In this document: one piece after another, positions 35,271 through 45,021 of the stretch
Numbering within the stretch: position 1 is the first letter of the stretch
Layout: each line of letters begins with the position of its first letter
Assembly: GCF_008297955.1 (NCBI RefSeq)
Contig: NZ_VTPY01000007.1
Location: 186,001 to 250,000, forward strand
From: Billgrantia pellis
Lineage (GTDB): Bacteria; Pseudomonadota; Gammaproteobacteria; Pseudomonadales; Halomonadaceae
DNA: 64,000 nt
Direction of reading: 5' to 3'
Position numbers and translations under genes: made by a program
The notes under the pieces: generated by a model
The model's input: the letters and a program-made list of their open reading frames with translations, nothing else
Told to the model about the DNA's origin: nothing
Databases searched by the model: none

Positions 35271-36041
35271 TCAGGCGGCGTTGGAGCCGAAGTAGGCCTC
35301 GATCACCTGGGGATCGTTCCGGATCTCCTCGATGGTGCCCTCGACCATCACGCTACCCTGGGCCAGCACGATGACCGGATCGCACAGCCGCGCGATCATG
35401 TCCATGTCGTGCTCGATGACCAGGAAGGTGTAACCGAGCTCGCGATTGAGCCGTTCGATGTTGCTGACCAGGTCGCCGAGCAGGGTGCGGTTGACCCCGG
35501 CGGCGATCTCGTCGAGCAGGACCACACGGGCATCGGTCATCATGGTGCGGCCCAGCTCCAGCAGCTTCTTCTGGCCGCCCGAAAGATGGCCGGCCAGCTC
35601 GTTGCGCACGTGGTACAGGCCGATGAAATCGATCACCTCGAGCGCCCGGCGGCGCACCTCGGCCTCCTGTCGCGCCACGCTGCCCGGCCTGAGCCAGGCG
35701 TCGAACAGGCTCTCCCCCGCCTGATGCGGCGGCACCATCATCAGGTTCTCCAGCGCGGTCATGTGGGAGAACTCATGGGCGATCTGGAAAGTGCGCAGCA
35801 GGCCCTTGTGGAACAACTCGTTGGCGGGTCGGTTGGTAATGTTCTCGCCGTCGAGCAGGATCTGGCCGCTGTCGAGCGGCAGAGCACCGGCGATGATATT
35901 GAAGAGGGTGGATTTGCCTGCCCCGTTGGGGCCGATGAGTCCGGTGATCGAGCCTTTCTCCACCTGGATGGAGCAGTCGTTGATGACCTTCAGCCCGCCG
36001 AAAGCCTTGTTGACGTGCCGGACGTCGATGATGGATGCCAT
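35271..36041 (-). CDS. livG: branched-chain amino-acid ABC transporter ATPase LivG, 256 aa
   Basis: Walker A GPNGAGKSTLFNIIAGAL, signature LSGGQKKLLELGRTM, Walker B VVLLDEIAAGVN (Glu-Ile in place of the usual Glu-Pro), plus the LivG-type extra loop around RTFQIAHEFSHMTALENLMMVPPHQ. ATG 36041 chosen; the longer frame overlaps the NSS transporter gene and has no homology. First gene of the unit. Confidence 0.92.
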   Translation of the reverse strand: MASIIDVRHVNKAFGGLKVINDCSIQVEKGSITGLIGPNGAGKSTLFNIIAGALPLDSGQILLDGENITNRPANELFHKGLLRTFQIAHEFSHMTALENLMMVPPHQAGESLFDAWLRPGSVARQEAEVRRRALEVIDFIGLYHVRNELAGHLSGGQKKLLELGRTMMTDARVVLLDEIAAGVNRTLLGDLVSNIERLNRELGYTFLVIEHDMDMIARLCDPVIVLAQGSVMVEGTIEEIRNDPQVIEAYFGSNAA

Positions 36042-36174
36042 ATGCGTTCCTGCCCAGTTTCCGAAACTCTCGTCGCTCCGGAGTGTTGTTATTGGTCCCG
36101 CCGATGGACGGCGTGGGCGGGACATGGTCTTGTTAACACGCCGCCACCCCGTAGGCGACGGCGAATCGATGCGC

Positions 36175-37620
36175 TTATCGCTCCTGACGGCCCTTGCCCG
36201 GGTAGGTACGGCCGACGGCGAAGGCACCGACGATGATCAGCGCGCCGACCGTCGGTAACAGATAGCCCTCTACCTGCGGAATGCTGCGCAGGAAGACGAA
36301 GGCCACCGCGGCCGGTGCTACGAAGCGTACCAGGAATCGCCATACCTGGAACCAGGTCTCGCTGGTACGCATTTCCTTCATGACCTCGGAATAGGTCAGG
36401 GCCCAGCCGGCGAACAGGGCGATCAGCAGGCCACCCAGCGGCATGAAGATATTGGTCAGCAGTTCGATGAAGTCGAAGGCGCTGCGGCCGAACAGCGTGT
36501 GGAAGAGACTGCCTTCGGCCCAGGTATTGAAACTGACCACGGTGAGCAGGCCCAGTGCCCAGCTGGCGAGCACCATGGCGAAGACGGCCTGGGGGCGCGT
36601 CAGATCGAAGCGTTCTACCAGAAAGGCGGCCACCGGCTCGATCAACGAAATCGAGGAACTGATCGCCGCGCCCAGCACCAGAATGAAGAACACCCCGCCC
36701 ACCAGGCCGCCGAAGGGCATCTCGGCGAAGGCCAACGGCAGGGTGACGAACATCAGGCCCGGCCCTGCGGCGGCATCGAGCCCGGCGCCGAACACCAGCG
36801 AGAAGATCGCCAGTCCCGCGACTGTGGCCACGGCGGTATCGATGACGGCGACGGCGAAGGCGGTGCGGCTCAGCGAGGCGTCGCTGGGCATGTAGGCACC
36901 GTAGGCCATGATCGCGCCCATGCCGAGGCTCAGGGTGAAGAACGACTGTCCCATGGCCTGCAGCCATCCCTCGAGGCTCAGGTCACCCAGATTGAAGGTG
37001 AACAGGAAACCGGCGGCGGCGGCGAAATCGCCGTTGGCGATGCCGTAGAACAGCACCACCAGCAGGATCGCGAACAGCGCCGGCATCAAGATGCGAAGGC
37101 CGTTCTCGATACCCTTGTGAATGCCCATGCCGACGATCAGCCCCGAAGCGATGATGAACAGCGAGTGATAAAAAGTGAGCAGGCCCGGCGAGGCCAGCAG
37201 GGCGTCGAAGCCGGCACCGATGGCTTCGGCGTCGGCACCGACCAGCGTGCCGGTGAGCATCTGCCAGGTGTAGTGAATGGCCCAGCCGGCGATCACCGAA
37301 TAGAAACTCAGAATCAGGAAAGCCGAGGCGGCGCCCAGCCAGCCGATCGATTCCCAGGCACGGTAGGTGCCATGGGTGCGGGTCAGAAAGCGCATGCCCA
37401 TGATCGGGCTGCGCCGGCTGGCGCGACCGAGCATGGTCTCGGCGATAAGGATCGGGATGCCCACGGCGAAGATGGTCAGGGCATAGACCAGGATGAAAGC
37501 GCCGCCGCCGTTCTCACCGGTCAGATAGGGAAAGCGCCATAGGTTGCCGAGCCCCACCGCCGAGCCGATGGCGGCGAGCAGGAAGGTGCCCTTGTGAGTC
37601 CAGACGTTATGCGTGCTCAT
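36175..37620 (-). CDS. sodium-dependent transporter of the NSS/SNF family, 481 aa
   Basis: Bacterial neurotransmitter:sodium symporter with 11-12 helices. The sodium-site helix 1 reads AIGSAVGLGNLWRFPYL, and the LeuT-like unwound motifs are seen. Such carriers bring in amino acids or compatible solutes with Na+, fitting a halophile. It ends 134 bases before livG on the same strand but the gap argues for a separate transcript or a long leader. Confidence 0.9.
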   Translation of the reverse strand: MSTHNVWTHKGTFLLAAIGSAVGLGNLWRFPYLTGENGGGAFILVYALTIFAVGIPILIAETMLGRASRRSPIMGMRFLTRTHGTYRAWESIGWLGAASAFLILSFYSVIAGWAIHYTWQMLTGTLVGADAEAIGAGFDALLASPGLLTFYHSLFIIASGLIVGMGIHKGIENGLRILMPALFAILLVVLFYGIANGDFAAAAGFLFTFNLGDLSLEGWLQAMGQSFFTLSLGMGAIMAYGAYMPSDASLSRTAFAVAVIDTAVATVAGLAIFSLVFGAGLDAAAGPGLMFVTLPLAFAEMPFGGLVGGVFFILVLGAAISSSISLIEPVAAFLVERFDLTRPQAVFAMVLASWALGLLTVVSFNTWAEGSLFHTLFGRSAFDFIELLTNIFMPLGGLLIALFAGWALTYSEVMKEMRTSETWFQVWRFLVRFVAPAAVAFVFLRSIPQVEGYLLPTVGALIIVGAFAVGRTYPGKGRQER

Positions 37621-37665
37621 GGTGGTTCCGAAGGAGTGCGCTTGGCCTTGTGGGCCACCGGATGT

Positions 37666-37706
37666 CCGCCGCCTGTCGCTGGCCGGTAAGGCCGGTCTGG
37701 CGGCGG
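37666..37706. repeat. nested inverted repeat upstream of the NSS gene
   Basis: CCGCCGCC / GGCGGCGG arms (37666-37673, 37699-37706) enclose an inner CCGG/CCGG hairpin. No U-tract. It may terminate the small gene at 37801 or fold in the NSS leader. Confidence 0.35.
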
Positions 37707-37800
37707 GTACACTCTGCGACAGAACCCGCTGCGTAGCTAGTGGCCCAGCGTTAAGGCTGCGTTGGGGACGGCGGATGACCGGGGCTCGGGAACGTGGAAG

Positions 37801-38121
37801 TCAGTCCTTGCCCGGGGCCTTTTCATCCTCGTCGCGACGGGTTTCGAAGGCGCGCATGGCGTCCGGCAGTCGTACGGTGTCGCCGATCGAGAGCTTGCCG
37901 AGCGCGTCGAGCCGCTTGCCGCCATCGGAGATCATCGCCACCACCTGACCGATGCTGGTGCCATTCACGTAGGCCTCGACCTTGATGCGTACCACCTTGC
38001 CCCGATAGCGAGCCGAGAGGATGTCGCCGGGGCCGGGCTCCGAGTCGCCCTGGGGGGAGCGCTCATAATGGCGCATCACGCTGTCGGCGCCAGGGTCGTC
38101 CCATTCTACATGCTTGTGCAT
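37801..38121 (-). CDS. uncharacterised small protein, 106 aa
   Basis: Not recognised. ATG 38121 follows GGAGGACAT, a strong ribosome-binding site. The protein is soluble, with a His-containing N-terminus (MHKHVEWDDPG), a beta-rich core (GDILSARYRGKVVRIKVEAYVNGTSIGQVVAMI) that looks like a small barrel, and a charged tail. Single gene between an M20 peptidase and the NSS transporter. Confidence 0.72.
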   Translation of the reverse strand: MHKHVEWDDPGADSVMRHYERSPQGDSEPGPGDILSARYRGKVVRIKVEAYVNGTSIGQVVAMISDGGKRLDALGKLSIGDTVRLPDAMRAFETRRDEDEKAPGKD

Positions 38122-38183
38122 ATGTCCTCCTGTATGGCGTTTTCGATGTCCTAGGGAAAGCGTAGCCGGCATCGGCACGGCAA

Positions 38184-38207
38184 GAAAAAGCCCACCGTGA
38201 GGTGGGC
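38184..38207 (-). terminator. terminator of the M20 peptidase gene
   Basis: GCCCACC-GTGA-GGTGGGC hairpin just downstream of the stop codon, with AAAAA on the plus strand giving a U-tract in the minus-strand transcript. Confidence 0.82.
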
Positions 38208-38224
38208 CCTGGCGACGCTGCCCG

Positions 38225-39496
38225 TCAGGGCGTTTCTTTGGAAAGTTCCATGATCAGGCGTGTGGCCAGGTAGAGCCGTGGCACCACGCTATGGAGTTCG
38301 ACGAATTCGTCGCTGCTATGGTAGCGGCCGCCCACCAGGCCCAGCGACTCGAGCACGGCGGGGCGCTCGGTATCGGGCTGGTAGGCGTAGGCGGCGTCGG
38401 TTCCGCCGCCGATTTCGACCGCCCCGAGCTCGAGGCCGAGCTCGGCGTAGATCGCCTTGGCGACTTCCGCCAGCTCCTGTGTCTGCGGATTTTCGGGTAG
38501 TGGCGGCCTGCCGCGTTCCAGGCGGAACTCCACCTCGGTGTCCTCGATCAGCCGATTGGCGATAATCTCGTTGGCTTCCTCTGTCACGCGCTCGTACTCG
38601 TCGGCTTCGAAATAACGCATGTCGCCCTCGGCCCGGGCACGCTCGGGGATGATGTTGCGCGTGCCGCCTCCCTCGACCACCGTCCAGTTGAGGGTCGTTT
38701 CCTTGTCGGTATCGCCAAGCTCGCCGAGCTGCAGCAGTTGGTGGGCGAGTTCCATCACCGCGTTGCGCCCTTCCTCCGGAGCGCTGCCGGCATGGGAGGC
38801 GCGGCCTGTCACCTCGAGGAAGGCGTAGTTGATACCCTTGGTCACGGTGGTGACGGCGTCCATACCGTCCTCGCCCAGGGTTGGCTCGAAGACCAGTACC
38901 GCATCCTGTTCGGCGGCCAACTGCTGAATCAGGTCGCGGGAGCCCAGCGAACCGCGCTCCTCGTCGGGGTTGAAGACGACCGTCAGCGTGCCGTAGTCGT
39001 CGTACTCGAGCTCCTCGAGTATCGCCAGACTATGCAGAATCATCGCCACGCCGCCCTTGGCATCGCCCACGCCGGGCCCGAAGGCGCGTCCATCCTCGAT
39101 GCGGAACGGCCGCTCGGCCGCGATGCCTTCCTCGAAGACGGTGTCGTAGTGAATCATCAGCATGAGGTCGCGTTCGCCGCTGCCTTGCAGGGTGCCGACT
39201 AAGGTATTGCCGCCGAGTTCTTCGGACGGATGGGCCTCGACCTCGGCGCCCAGCTCACGCAGGCGCTCGTCGAGAATCGCCTCAACCTCGGCCAGGCCCG
39301 GCTCATAGGTCGTGCCGGAATCGATGTTGACCAGGGTTTCGAGCGTTTCGAGCAGCGGTGCCTCATGCTGTTCGACGGCGGAGAGTACCGCCTGGTCGGC
39401 GTTGGTGGCGACGGGCTCGGCGTTGGTGGCACCGGCGTTGAGCATGGCGGCGAGTGCCGCGCCGCAGCAGAGCGGCTTGAGGGGGAGTCCGTTCAT
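38225..39496 (-). CDS. exported M20-family metallopeptidase (glutamate carboxypeptidase-like), 423 aa
   Basis: Signal peptide to about GATNA (residue 25). Dinuclear zinc-site motifs: MLMIHYDTV (His, Asp), GPGVGDAKGG (Asp), NPDEERGS (Glu-Glu) and the C-terminal GGGTDAAYAY region. The pattern is nearest to Pseudomonas carboxypeptidase G2, which releases C-terminal glutamate from folates and peptides. A dimerisation domain interrupts the catalytic one at ~205-320. Confidence 0.9.
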   Translation of the reverse strand: MNGLPLKPLCCGAALAAMLNAGATNAEPVATNADQAVLSAVEQHEAPLLETLETLVNIDSGTTYEPGLAEVEAILDERLRELGAEVEAHPSEELGGNTLVGTLQGSGERDLMLMIHYDTVFEEGIAAERPFRIEDGRAFGPGVGDAKGGVAMILHSLAILEELEYDDYGTLTVVFNPDEERGSLGSRDLIQQLAAEQDAVLVFEPTLGEDGMDAVTTVTKGINYAFLEVTGRASHAGSAPEEGRNAVMELAHQLLQLGELGDTDKETTLNWTVVEGGGTRNIIPERARAEGDMRYFEADEYERVTEEANEIIANRLIEDTEVEFRLERGRPPLPENPQTQELAEVAKAIYAELGLELGAVEIGGGTDAAYAYQPDTERPAVLESLGLVGGRYHSSDEFVELHSVVPRLYLATRLIMELSKETP

Positions 39497-39639
39497 GGCA
39501 GCGTCCCTTGGGGTCTTCTTCGCGATCGAGGCTTGGCCCGCGTGCGGGCGCTGACGTTGAGTCTAGGCCAGGCGCCTGCGAATGCCACCATCGTTATCCC
39601 GCCGCTGTCGCGTGAGGGGCAAGAAGGCTTATCCAGAAC

Positions 39640-39667
39640 GACGACACCCGCCGAATGGCGGGTGTCG
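39640..39667 (-). terminator. probable terminator of typA
   Basis: Twelve-bp perfect stem ACGACACCCGCC / GGCGGGTGTCGT with loop GAAT, 19 bases after the typA stop. No clear U-tract. Confidence 0.6.
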
Positions 39668-39685
39668 TTGGGAAGCGAGCGAGGC

Positions 39686-41533
39686 TTACTTCTTGGCGCG
39701 CTTGCGCTCGTGCTCCTTGAGGTACTTCTTGCGCAGACGAATGTGGTTGGGAGTGATCTCCACCAGCTCGTCGTCATCGAGGAATTCGATGGCTTGCTCC
39801 AGCGTGAATTTCACCGGGGGCGTCAGCACGATGTTCTCGTCATTGCCCGAGGCGCGCATGTTGTCGAGCTTCTTGCCCTTGGTGGGATTGACCACCAGAT
39901 CGTTGGCGCGATTGTGGATGCCCACCAACATGCCTTCATAGACCTCGGTGCCGTGGTCGATGATCAGCTTGCCGCGCTCCTGCAGGGCGTACAACGCATA
40001 GGCCAGCGCCTTGCCGTCGACCATCGACACCAGCACGCCGTTGCGGCGCTCGATGGCGGCATCGGGCTTGAGCGGGCCGTAGTGGTCGAAGCGGCTGGTG
40101 AGGATGCCGGTGCCCGAGGTCAGGGTCAGGAACTGGCCGCGGAAACCGATCAGCCCGCGCGCCGGGATGATGAAGTCCAGGCGCACACGGCCCTTGCCGT
40201 CGGGGTTCATGTTGGTCAGCTCGCCCTTGCGGTAGCCGAGCTCCTCCATGATGGCGCCCTGGTGCTGCTCTTCGCAGTCGATGATCACTTCTTCGTACGG
40301 CTCCTGCTTGGCGCCGTCGATCTCCTTGATGATCACCTCGGGGCGGCCCACCGCCAGCTCGAAGCCCTCGCGACGCATGGTCTCGATCAGCACCGAAAGG
40401 TGCAGCTCGCCACGGCCGGAGACCTTGAACTTCTCGGGGCTTTCGCCTTGCTCGACGCGCAGCGCCACGTTGTGGATCAGCTCCTGCTCGAGGCGATCCT
40501 TGATGTTGCGGCTGGTGACGTACTTGCCGTCGCGACCGGCGAAGGGCGAGTCATTGACCTGGAAGGTCATGGAGACGGTGGGTTCGTCGACCGACAGCGG
40601 CGGCAGCGCCTCCACGACGGCCGGGTCGCACAGGGTGTCGGAGATGGAAAGTTCGTCAATACCGGTGATGCAGACGATGTCGCCGGCCGTGGCCTGTTCG
40701 GTCTGCACGCGCTCCAGGCCCAGGTGTGTCATTACCTGGCCGACCTTGCCCTTGCGAGTCTTGCCGTCGGTGCCGATTACGGTAACCGTCTGGTTGGGCT
40801 TCACCGCGCCGCGCTTGATGCGGCCAAGACCGATGACACCCACGTAGCTGGAGTAGTCCAGCGCCGAGATCTGCATCTGGAAAGGGCCGTCGAGTTCGAC
40901 CGCCGGTGGCTCGACGATGTCGACGATGGCCTGGAACATCGGCGTCATGTCCTCGGCGAGTTCTTCGGGGTCCATGCCGGCGATGCCGTTGAGCGCCGAG
41001 CAGTAGATGATCGGGAAGTCGAGCTGCTCGTCGCTGGCGCCGAGGTTGTCGAACAGGTCGAAGATCTGATCGATGACCCAGTCGGGGCGTGCCCCGGGGC
41101 GGTCGATCTTGTTGACCACCACGATCGGCTTGAGGCCCTGATTGAAGGCCTTCTGGGTCACGAAGCGGGTTTGCGGCATGGGGCCGTCGACGGCGTCGAC
41201 CAGCAGCAGCACCGAGTCGACCATCGACATCACGCGCTCGACCTCACCGCCGAAATCGGCGTGCCCCGGCGTGTCGACGATATTGATGTGGAAATCGCGG
41301 CCGTTGCCGTCGCGCCAGCGAATCGCGGTGTTCTTGGCCAGGATGGTGATACCGCGCTCTTTCTCCTGGTCGTTGGAATCCATGATGCGCTCCTGTCCCT
41401 CGGCCTTGCGGTCGAGCGTGCCGGACTGGCTCAGCAGCTTGTCGACCAGGGTGGTCTTGCCGTGGTCGACGTGGGCGATAATCGCAATATTGCGCAAATT
41501 CTCGATGCGAGAGGGGGTTACAGCTGTGTTCAT
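39686..41533 (-). CDS. typA: translational GTPase TypA/BipA, 615 aa
   Basis: Ribosome-associated GTPase needed for assembly and stress growth. G-domain motifs: [36 protein letters not shown]; then domains II, III and V and the TypA-specific C-terminal domain ([33 protein letters not shown]). ATG 41533 ([15 protein letters not shown]) chosen over 41560. Very conserved; single gene. Confidence 0.97.
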   Translation of the reverse strand: MNTAVTPSRIENLRNIAIIAHVDHGKTTLVDKLLSQSGTLDRKAEGQERIMDSNDQEKERGITILAKNTAIRWRDGNGRDFHINIVDTPGHADFGGEVERVMSMVDSVLLLVDAVDGPMPQTRFVTQKAFNQGLKPIVVVNKIDRPGARPDWVIDQIFDLFDNLGASDEQLDFPIIYCSALNGIAGMDPEELAEDMTPMFQAIVDIVEPPAVELDGPFQMQISALDYSSYVGVIGLGRIKRGAVKPNQTVTVIGTDGKTRKGKVGQVMTHLGLERVQTEQATAGDIVCITGIDELSISDTLCDPAVVEALPPLSVDEPTVSMTFQVNDSPFAGRDGKYVTSRNIKDRLEQELIHNVALRVEQGESPEKFKVSGRGELHLSVLIETMRREGFELAVGRPEVIIKEIDGAKQEPYEEVIIDCEEQHQGAIMEELGYRKGELTNMNPDGKGRVRLDFIIPARGLIGFRGQFLTLTSGTGILTSRFDHYGPLKPDAAIERRNGVLVSMVDGKALAYALYALQERGKLIIDHGTEVYEGMLVGIHNRANDLVVNPTKGKKLDNMRASGNDENIVLTPPVKFTLEQAIEFLDDDELVEITPNHIRLRKKYLKEHERKRAKK

Positions 41534-41871
41534 AGGGTGTGACTCATCATATATACGCACCTATGTACACATCGAAAGACGTACCCTAGGCGCGGGGGTA
41601 GGGGAGTGGTGGCGCATTGTACAGACAAGCGGGGTAGGGGAATAGCACAACCTCGCGAGGTGGCCGCTATCAACCCGTGACGTGGGGGTGGCACTCACCG
41701 GTGCGTGCCGCGGCGCATGAACAGGTTAAGCGCTGACTGGGCAGGACTTGGACAACGCAGTGGGGAAAAATTCAGCAGGGGAGCCTTTCGATACTTTTGT
41801 ACACTTAACGACACAAAATATGACAAAACGTGCCGATTCGAGGCGCCTTTCCGCTCTCGTGGAGCCGCTTG
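41534..41871. other. intergenic region upstream of typA
   Basis: A 338-base gap with divergent promoters for typA and the next gene. It contains the direct repeat GGGGTAGGGGA at 41595-41605 and 41631-41641, part of a G-rich stretch that might form a quadruplex, and an AT-rich area (41785-41826) with TTTTGTACACTT that may hold the rightward promoter. No gene is supported. Confidence 0.4.
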
Positions 41872-42414
41872 ATGCTACTCAGTAGTGTTCTTCTCGATGC
41901 CCGCACTGCCGGCGCGCAACTGCCGCGCCATCTCGCCATGCTGCAGCGCGCGTCCAAGCAATGGTACGGCAGCCATGAGCTGCTGGTGGTGGACGATACC
42001 GGCGATGCCCGGCTCCCGGCCCTGACACGGCGCCATGAGGCCATGCTGATTCACTGTTCCGGCGTATCCCTGGGCAGCCGCCTGAACGTTGCTGTGGCTG
42101 TCAGTCGGGGCGATGTGCTGCTGTTTCCGGGGCTGGGGCCGCGGCGCGCCGTCGATTGGCTGAGTCACCGGCTGAGAACCGCCGACGAGGCCGGGGCTTG
42201 GGATGCCGCCGTGCTGCGAACTCCCCGCCAGGGCCGCTTGCGGCATTGGTGGCATCGCCTGCAGCGCACCTCCCCCCTGGATACGTTCTGGGTGGCACGC
42301 GATTGGTTCGAACGCATCGGCGGGTTAGACCCGAAGCTGGATGCCGAGGCGCTTCCCGAATTGCTCCATCGCCTTCGTGCCTGCCAGGCGAGAGTGACGA
42401 TCGAGTCAGCCTAG
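41872..42414 (+). CDS. short glycosyltransferase-like protein, 180 aa
   Basis: Resembles the N-terminal half of a family 2 GT-A transferase: LLVVDDTGD near residue 37, GSRLNVAVAVSRGDVLLFPG (the usual SRGD/NxG turn preceding the DxD position) and WVARDWFERIGGLDPKL as in acceptor-loop regions. The DxD motif itself is not present and the protein is shorter than typical (~230-300). ATG 41872 with GGAG upstream. It may be a reduced or inactive transferase. Confidence 0.6.
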   Translation: MLLSSVLLDARTAGAQLPRHLAMLQRASKQWYGSHELLVVDDTGDARLPALTRRHEAMLIHCSGVSLGSRLNVAVAVSRGDVLLFPGLGPRRAVDWLSHRLRTADEAGAWDAAVLRTPRQGRLRHWWHRLQRTSPLDTFWVARDWFERIGGLDPKLDAEALPELLHRLRACQARVTIESA

Positions 42415-42430
42415 AGCGAAATCCGCTTCT

Positions 42431-42479
42431 GCGCACCCGAATGGTGCGCTCCATCTTCATGTCGCACCAACAGGGTGCG
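42431..42479 (+). promoter_or_regulatory. two NtrC-binding sites upstream of glnA
   Basis: GCGCACCCGAATGGTGCGC at 42431-42449 and CGCACCAACAGGGTGCG at 42463-42479 both fit GCACC-N5-GGTGC. Centres lie about 195 and 164 bases upstream of the predicted sigma-54 start site, three helix turns apart, a typical enhancer arrangement. Confidence 0.85.
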
Positions 42480-42607
42480 TTTTTGCATTTATTGCCGGTT
42501 GCATGAACCGCCTCGGACGGAACTGGTGCATGACGGCACATCAGGGCGCAACTATTTTTCTTTTTAAAACAATGAGTCACCTTTGGCCGGGCGCATGTGG
42601 TGCAATG

Positions 42608-42625
42608 TTGGCATGTCGCCTGCAT
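42608..42625 (+). promoter_or_regulatory. sigma-54 promoter of glnA
   Basis: TTGGCATGTCGCCTGCAT has GG (42610-42611) and GC (42622-42623) separated by ten bases, matching the -24/-12 consensus. An AT-rich run at 42551-42568 between enhancer and promoter could be bent by IHF. Confidence 0.82.
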
Positions 42626-42761
42626 TGAATTGGCCAGCTCACCATGCGCGGGCATGGCGATCGTGGGCATCAGGCCCACAGCGTGCTACAACAGGCGCTG
42701 ATCCATCGGCGCCAATGGAACATCAGCCAACGAATCGAGCCACAGCTCAACGGAGGACATC

Positions 42762-44168
42762 ATGTCTGCCAAGACACTCGCCCTGATCGAAGAACACGAT
42801 GTGAAGTGGGTCGACCTGCGCTTCACCGATACGCGGGGCAAGGAACAGCACGTCACCATCCCGGCGCGTGAAGTCGACGAGGAATTCTTCGAGAACGGTC
42901 AGATGTTCGATGGCTCCTCGATCTCCGGCTGGAAGGGCATCAACGAGTCCGACATGATCCTGCGCCCGGAAGACGGCACCGCCTTCCTCGATCCGTTCAC
43001 CGAAGACGCCACTCTGGTGCTGCGCTGCGACATCATCGAGCCGGCCACCATGCAGGGCTACGAGCGCGACCCGCGCTCCATCGCCAAGCGTGCCGAGGCC
43101 TACCTGCAGTCCACCGGCCTGGGCGATACCGCCTTCTTCGGTCCCGAGCCGGAATTCTTCATCTTCGACGAGGTGCACTGGAAGGCCGACATCGAAGGTG
43201 CCATGTACAAGATCACCTCCGAAGAGGGTGCCTGGGCCACCGACCGTCAGGTCGAGGGCGGCAACCTCGCGCACCGGCCGCGCGTCAAGGGCGGCTACTT
43301 CCCGGTGCCTCCGGTCGACAGCTTCCACGACATCCGCGGCGCGATGTGCAACACGCTGGAAGCCATCGGCCAGAGCGTCGAGGTGCACCATCACGAGGTG
43401 GCCAACGCCGGTCAGAACGAGATCGGCGTCAAGTTCAACACCCTGGTCAAGAAGGCCGACGAAGTCCAGGAGATGAAGTACGTGATCCACAACGTGGCTC
43501 ACGCCTACGGCAAGACGGCGACCTTCATGCCCAAGCCGCTGGTCGGCGACAACGGTAGCGGCATGCACGTGCACCAGTCGTTCTGGAAGGACGGTCAGAA
43601 CCAGTTCGCCGGCGACCAGTACGCCGGGCTGTCCGAAATGGCGCTCTACTACATCGGCGGCATCATCCAGCATGCGCGTGCCCTGAACGCCTTCACCAAT
43701 GCGTCGACCAACTCGTACAAGCGCCTGGTGCCGGGTTTCGAGGCGCCGGTCATGTTGGCTTACAGCGCTCGCAACCGCTCCGCGTCCATCCGCATTCCGT
43801 ACACCGCGAGCCCCAAGGGCAAGCGCGTCGAGGCTCGTTTCCCCGATCCGACCGCCAACCCCTACCTGGCTTTCGCGGCGATGCTGATGGCCGGTATCGA
43901 TGGGATCAAGAACAAGATCCACCCCGGCGACGCCATGGACAAGAACCTCTACGACCTGCCGCCGGAAGAGGGCAAGAAGGTGCCGACCGTGGCGCATAGC
44001 CTGGATCAGGCCCTCGAGGCGTTGGACAAGGATCGTGCCTTCCTCACCGAGGGTGGCGTGTTTACCGACGACATGATCGACGCCTATATCGAATTGAAGA
44101 TGGAAGACGTCGAGCGTATCCGCATGACCACGCATCCGATCGAGTTCGATATGTACTACAGCTGCTGA
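42762..44168 (+). CDS. glnA: glutamine synthetase type I, 468 aa
   Basis: Joins ammonia to glutamate with ATP. Signatures: [19 protein letters not shown], the ATP/Mg region [19 protein letters not shown], and the adenylylation loop [10 protein letters not shown] whose Tyr is the AMP acceptor of GlnE, so it is the adenylylated dodecameric form. CGGAGG precedes the ATG. Under NtrC/sigma-54 control from the upstream sites. Confidence 0.98.
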   Translation: MSAKTLALIEEHDVKWVDLRFTDTRGKEQHVTIPAREVDEEFFENGQMFDGSSISGWKGINESDMILRPEDGTAFLDPFTEDATLVLRCDIIEPATMQGYERDPRSIAKRAEAYLQSTGLGDTAFFGPEPEFFIFDEVHWKADIEGAMYKITSEEGAWATDRQVEGGNLAHRPRVKGGYFPVPPVDSFHDIRGAMCNTLEAIGQSVEVHHHEVANAGQNEIGVKFNTLVKKADEVQEMKYVIHNVAHAYGKTATFMPKPLVGDNGSGMHVHQSFWKDGQNQFAGDQYAGLSEMALYYIGGIIQHARALNAFTNASTNSYKRLVPGFEAPVMLAYSARNRSASIRIPYTASPKGKRVEARFPDPTANPYLAFAAMLMAGIDGIKNKIHPGDAMDKNLYDLPPEEGKKVPTVAHSLDQALEALDKDRAFLTEGGVFTDDMIDAYIELKMEDVERIRMTTHPIEFDMYYSC

Positions 44169-44209
44169 GCCGTTTCCAAGCCGACAGCCACGACCGCTGG
44201 TCGACCGAG

Positions 44210-44237
44210 GAGCCCCGCATCGCGGGGCTCTTCTTTT
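44210..44237 (+). terminator. terminator of glnA
   Basis: GAGCCCCGC-ATC-GCGGGGCTC stem followed by TTCTTTT. Confidence 0.9.
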
Positions 44238-44336
44238 GACGTACACTAAGTGCTGTAACGGTGCGCGAGACGCGTTCGCGCGGACGGACGCGGCCGTGGC
44301 TGTCAGCGGAGCCGGAATGCCGACGAAGGAAGGTTC

Positions 44337-44876
44337 ATGCTCAGGGGACTCATGGTAGGGCTGGTGGGGGTTCTGCTGGCCGACATGGCATTGGCCACGA
44401 CGATCTATCGCACGACCGACGCCCAGGGCAACGTTGTCTTTACCGACGACCCCGACAGTGGCGGCGAGCCGGTCGACCTGGCGCCGCTGACGGTGGTGCC
44501 GTCACGCGATGGTCGCCTGGCTCCGCTGAGCCCTCCTGCGGGGAGCGAGGTTCCGACGAATCAGGCGCCCGGCCAGCCCTTTATGCCTTACGACACTTTC
44601 CGTATCCGTTCGCCGGCGCAGCTGACGAAGCTACCCGCCAGCCAGGCGGGCAACCTGCAGGTGGAGTTGGCCATTGAGCCGTCGCTGCGCCCGGATCACC
44701 GCGTGCGTCTGTTGGTTGACGGTCAGGTCAGTCAATCCGCCATGCATACCTCCGCCTTCGTGCTCAATGACCTCGATCGCGGTGGGTACGAATTGCAGGC
44801 CGAACTGCTGGATGGCCGTGGCGAGGTCCGCCATCGCACCCCGCCTGTCAGTTTCACCGTCGAGCGCGACGACTGA
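44337..44876 (+). CDS. exported DUF4124-domain protein, 179 aa
   Basis: Signal peptide (MLRGLMVGLVGVLLADMALA) followed by the DUF4124 core ATTIYRTTDAQGNVVFTDDP. The second half (VELAIEPSLRPDHRVRLLVDGQ, FVLNDLDRGGYELQAELLDGRG) has an Ig-like beta pattern. This gene commonly sits between glnA and ntrBC in gammaproteobacteria, but its function is unknown. GAAGGAAGG precedes the start. Confidence 0.88.
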   Translation: MLRGLMVGLVGVLLADMALATTIYRTTDAQGNVVFTDDPDSGGEPVDLAPLTVVPSRDGRLAPLSPPAGSEVPTNQAPGQPFMPYDTFRIRSPAQLTKLPASQAGNLQVELAIEPSLRPDHRVRLLVDGQVSQSAMHTSAFVLNDLDRGGYELQAELLDGRGEVRHRTPPVSFTVERDD

Positions 44877-44953
44877 GCGCCTGCCGTCAGGCTTTGCGGT
44901 TGCGCCAATACAGCGCGCAAGGTGCCTGACGGACTGGTGATCGATTTCCCCAT

Positions 44954-44970
44954 GCACCATTATGGTGCGC
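44954..44970 (+). promoter_or_regulatory. NtrC-binding site upstream of ntrB
   Basis: TGCACCATTATGGTGCG contains the near-ideal dyad GCACC-ATTAT-GGTGC (44955-44969), centred about 87 bases upstream of the predicted sigma-54 start. Confidence 0.85.
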
Positions 44971-45021
44971 AGAGCCCTGTCCGACTTGCCCCGAAACGGC
45001 GCCATGCCTCACTCCTATCGG

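Noticed and set aside
39230..41542. 770-codon plus-strand frame
   Set aside because: Antisense to typA and the M20 gene, both certain.
42747..44246. 499-codon minus-strand frame
   Set aside because: Antisense to glnA; no independent support.
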